Assembly: GCA_900555545.1 (NCBI GenBank)
Contig: USLQ01000072.1
Location: 1-6,108, forward strand
DNA length: 6,108 nt
Origin: an uncultured Oscillospiraceae bacterium
GTDB lineage: Bacteria; Bacillota; Clostridia; Oscillospirales; Acutalibacteraceae
Reading direction: 5' to 3'
Positions 5,897-6,108 of this stretch are shown here, one piece after another; position 1 is the first letter of the stretch, and every line of letters begins with the position of its first letter. Under the pieces are notes generated by a model, which made no database searches, was not told where the DNA came from, and was given only the letters and a program-made list of their open reading frames with translations. The translations under genes and the position numbers were made by a program.

Positions 5897-6108
5897 ATGC
5901 GTGTGAAGACGGACTATACCTTTGGCGTGCCTGAGCCTGGCCATTGCTATTACGACCGGGTGGGCGCCTATCTGATCGCAATGCGCGCGGGGGCAATTGC
6001 GCTGATCCAAACGCCCAGAGGGTATTTTCTGCCTGGCGGCGGGATGGAGCCGGGTGAGAACCCGGAGGCCTGTATCCGCAGGGAATTGCTGGAGGAGACC
6101 GGATATGA
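5897..6108 (+). CDS. Nudix hydrolase, N-terminal part (runs off the window)
   Basis: Nudix enzymes cleave nucleoside diphosphates linked to another moiety, such as oxidised dNTPs, ADP-ribose, nucleotide sugars or diadenosine polyphosphates. Seventy residues are visible. Residues 48-70 carry a complete Nudix box, GX5EX7REUXEEXGU: GMEPGE, then RELLEETGY with the metal-binding REXXEE core. It is preceded by the typical strand and LPGGG turn (45-49). ATG 5897 is 8 nt after the galM stop. GTG 5903 in the same frame is a real alternative, because the GGGGG at 5892-5896 would sit 6 nt before it but directly touches the ATG. The close spacing suggests cotranscription and possibly translational coupling with galM. 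The specificity region lies beyond the window, so the substrate cannot be named. Confidence 0.88.
   Translation, partial: MRVKTDYTFGVPEPGHCYYDRVGAYLIAMRAGAIALIQTPRGYFLPGGGMEPGENPEACIRRELLEETGY

Noticed and set aside
4821..5996. Long open frame antisense to galM (391 codons)
   Set aside because: The plus strand carries a complete GalM with all motifs and a strong ribosome binding site. The antisense translation is His/Arg/Val-rich and resembles no family.
1..6108. CRISPR arrays, tRNA or rRNA genes, insertion sequences, phage or defence genes
   Set aside because: No regularly spaced repeats, cloverleaf-like segments, transposase motifs or terminal inverted repeats were seen on reading both strands. 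The coding density is accounted for by the enzymes listed.

Overview
The window is a carbohydrate-metabolism region of a bacterial chromosome. Several things point to a Firmicute of the Clostridia type, probably gut-associated and fairly GC-rich (mid to high fifties per cent by eye): strong AGGAGG-like ribosome binding sites, SigA-type promoter boxes, cytosolic family-20 hexosaminidases without signal peptides, and the style of the metallophosphoesterase. This placement is an inference from gene style, because no phylogenetic marker is present.

Layout. The left half (5-3250) is transcribed leftwards and holds two tandem glycoside hydrolase family 20 (beta-N-acetylhexosaminidase) genes. The promoter-proximal copy (3250 to 1669) is broken. 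Its reading frame shifts immediately after the catalytic Asp-Glu pair, at about 2386, and comparison with the intact neighbour suggests that about 26 bases were lost there. The promoter-distal copy (1636 to 5, 543 aa) is intact, with all expected active-site motifs. The right half (3403-6108) is transcribed rightwards and holds a calcineurin-like metallophosphoesterase (470 aa), an aldose 1-epimerase (GalM type, 343 aa) and the first 70 residues of a Nudix hydrolase that runs off the window. These three are closely spaced and probably form one operon.

Between the halves, 3251-3402 is a compact divergent control region. Two SigA-like promoters sit back to back with their -35 boxes only 2 bp apart. 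Both -35 boxes lie inside a TTCCGC-N10-GCGGAA dyad, and one overlaps a near-match to a CcpA cre site. This suggests that the two operons are co-regulated.

How the genes may work together (inference): the hexosaminidase would remove terminal GlcNAc or GalNAc from imported oligosaccharides in the cytoplasm. The mutarotase would interconvert the anomers of the released sugars, for example galactose for the Leloir pathway. The roles of the phosphoesterase and the Nudix enzyme cannot be assigned beyond their families. No tRNA, rRNA, CRISPR, insertion sequence or intrinsic terminator was seen. I found no clearly new biological system. The most notable points are the broken GH20 paralogue, the divergent promoter and dyad arrangement, and the paired hairpins inside the intact GH20 gene.
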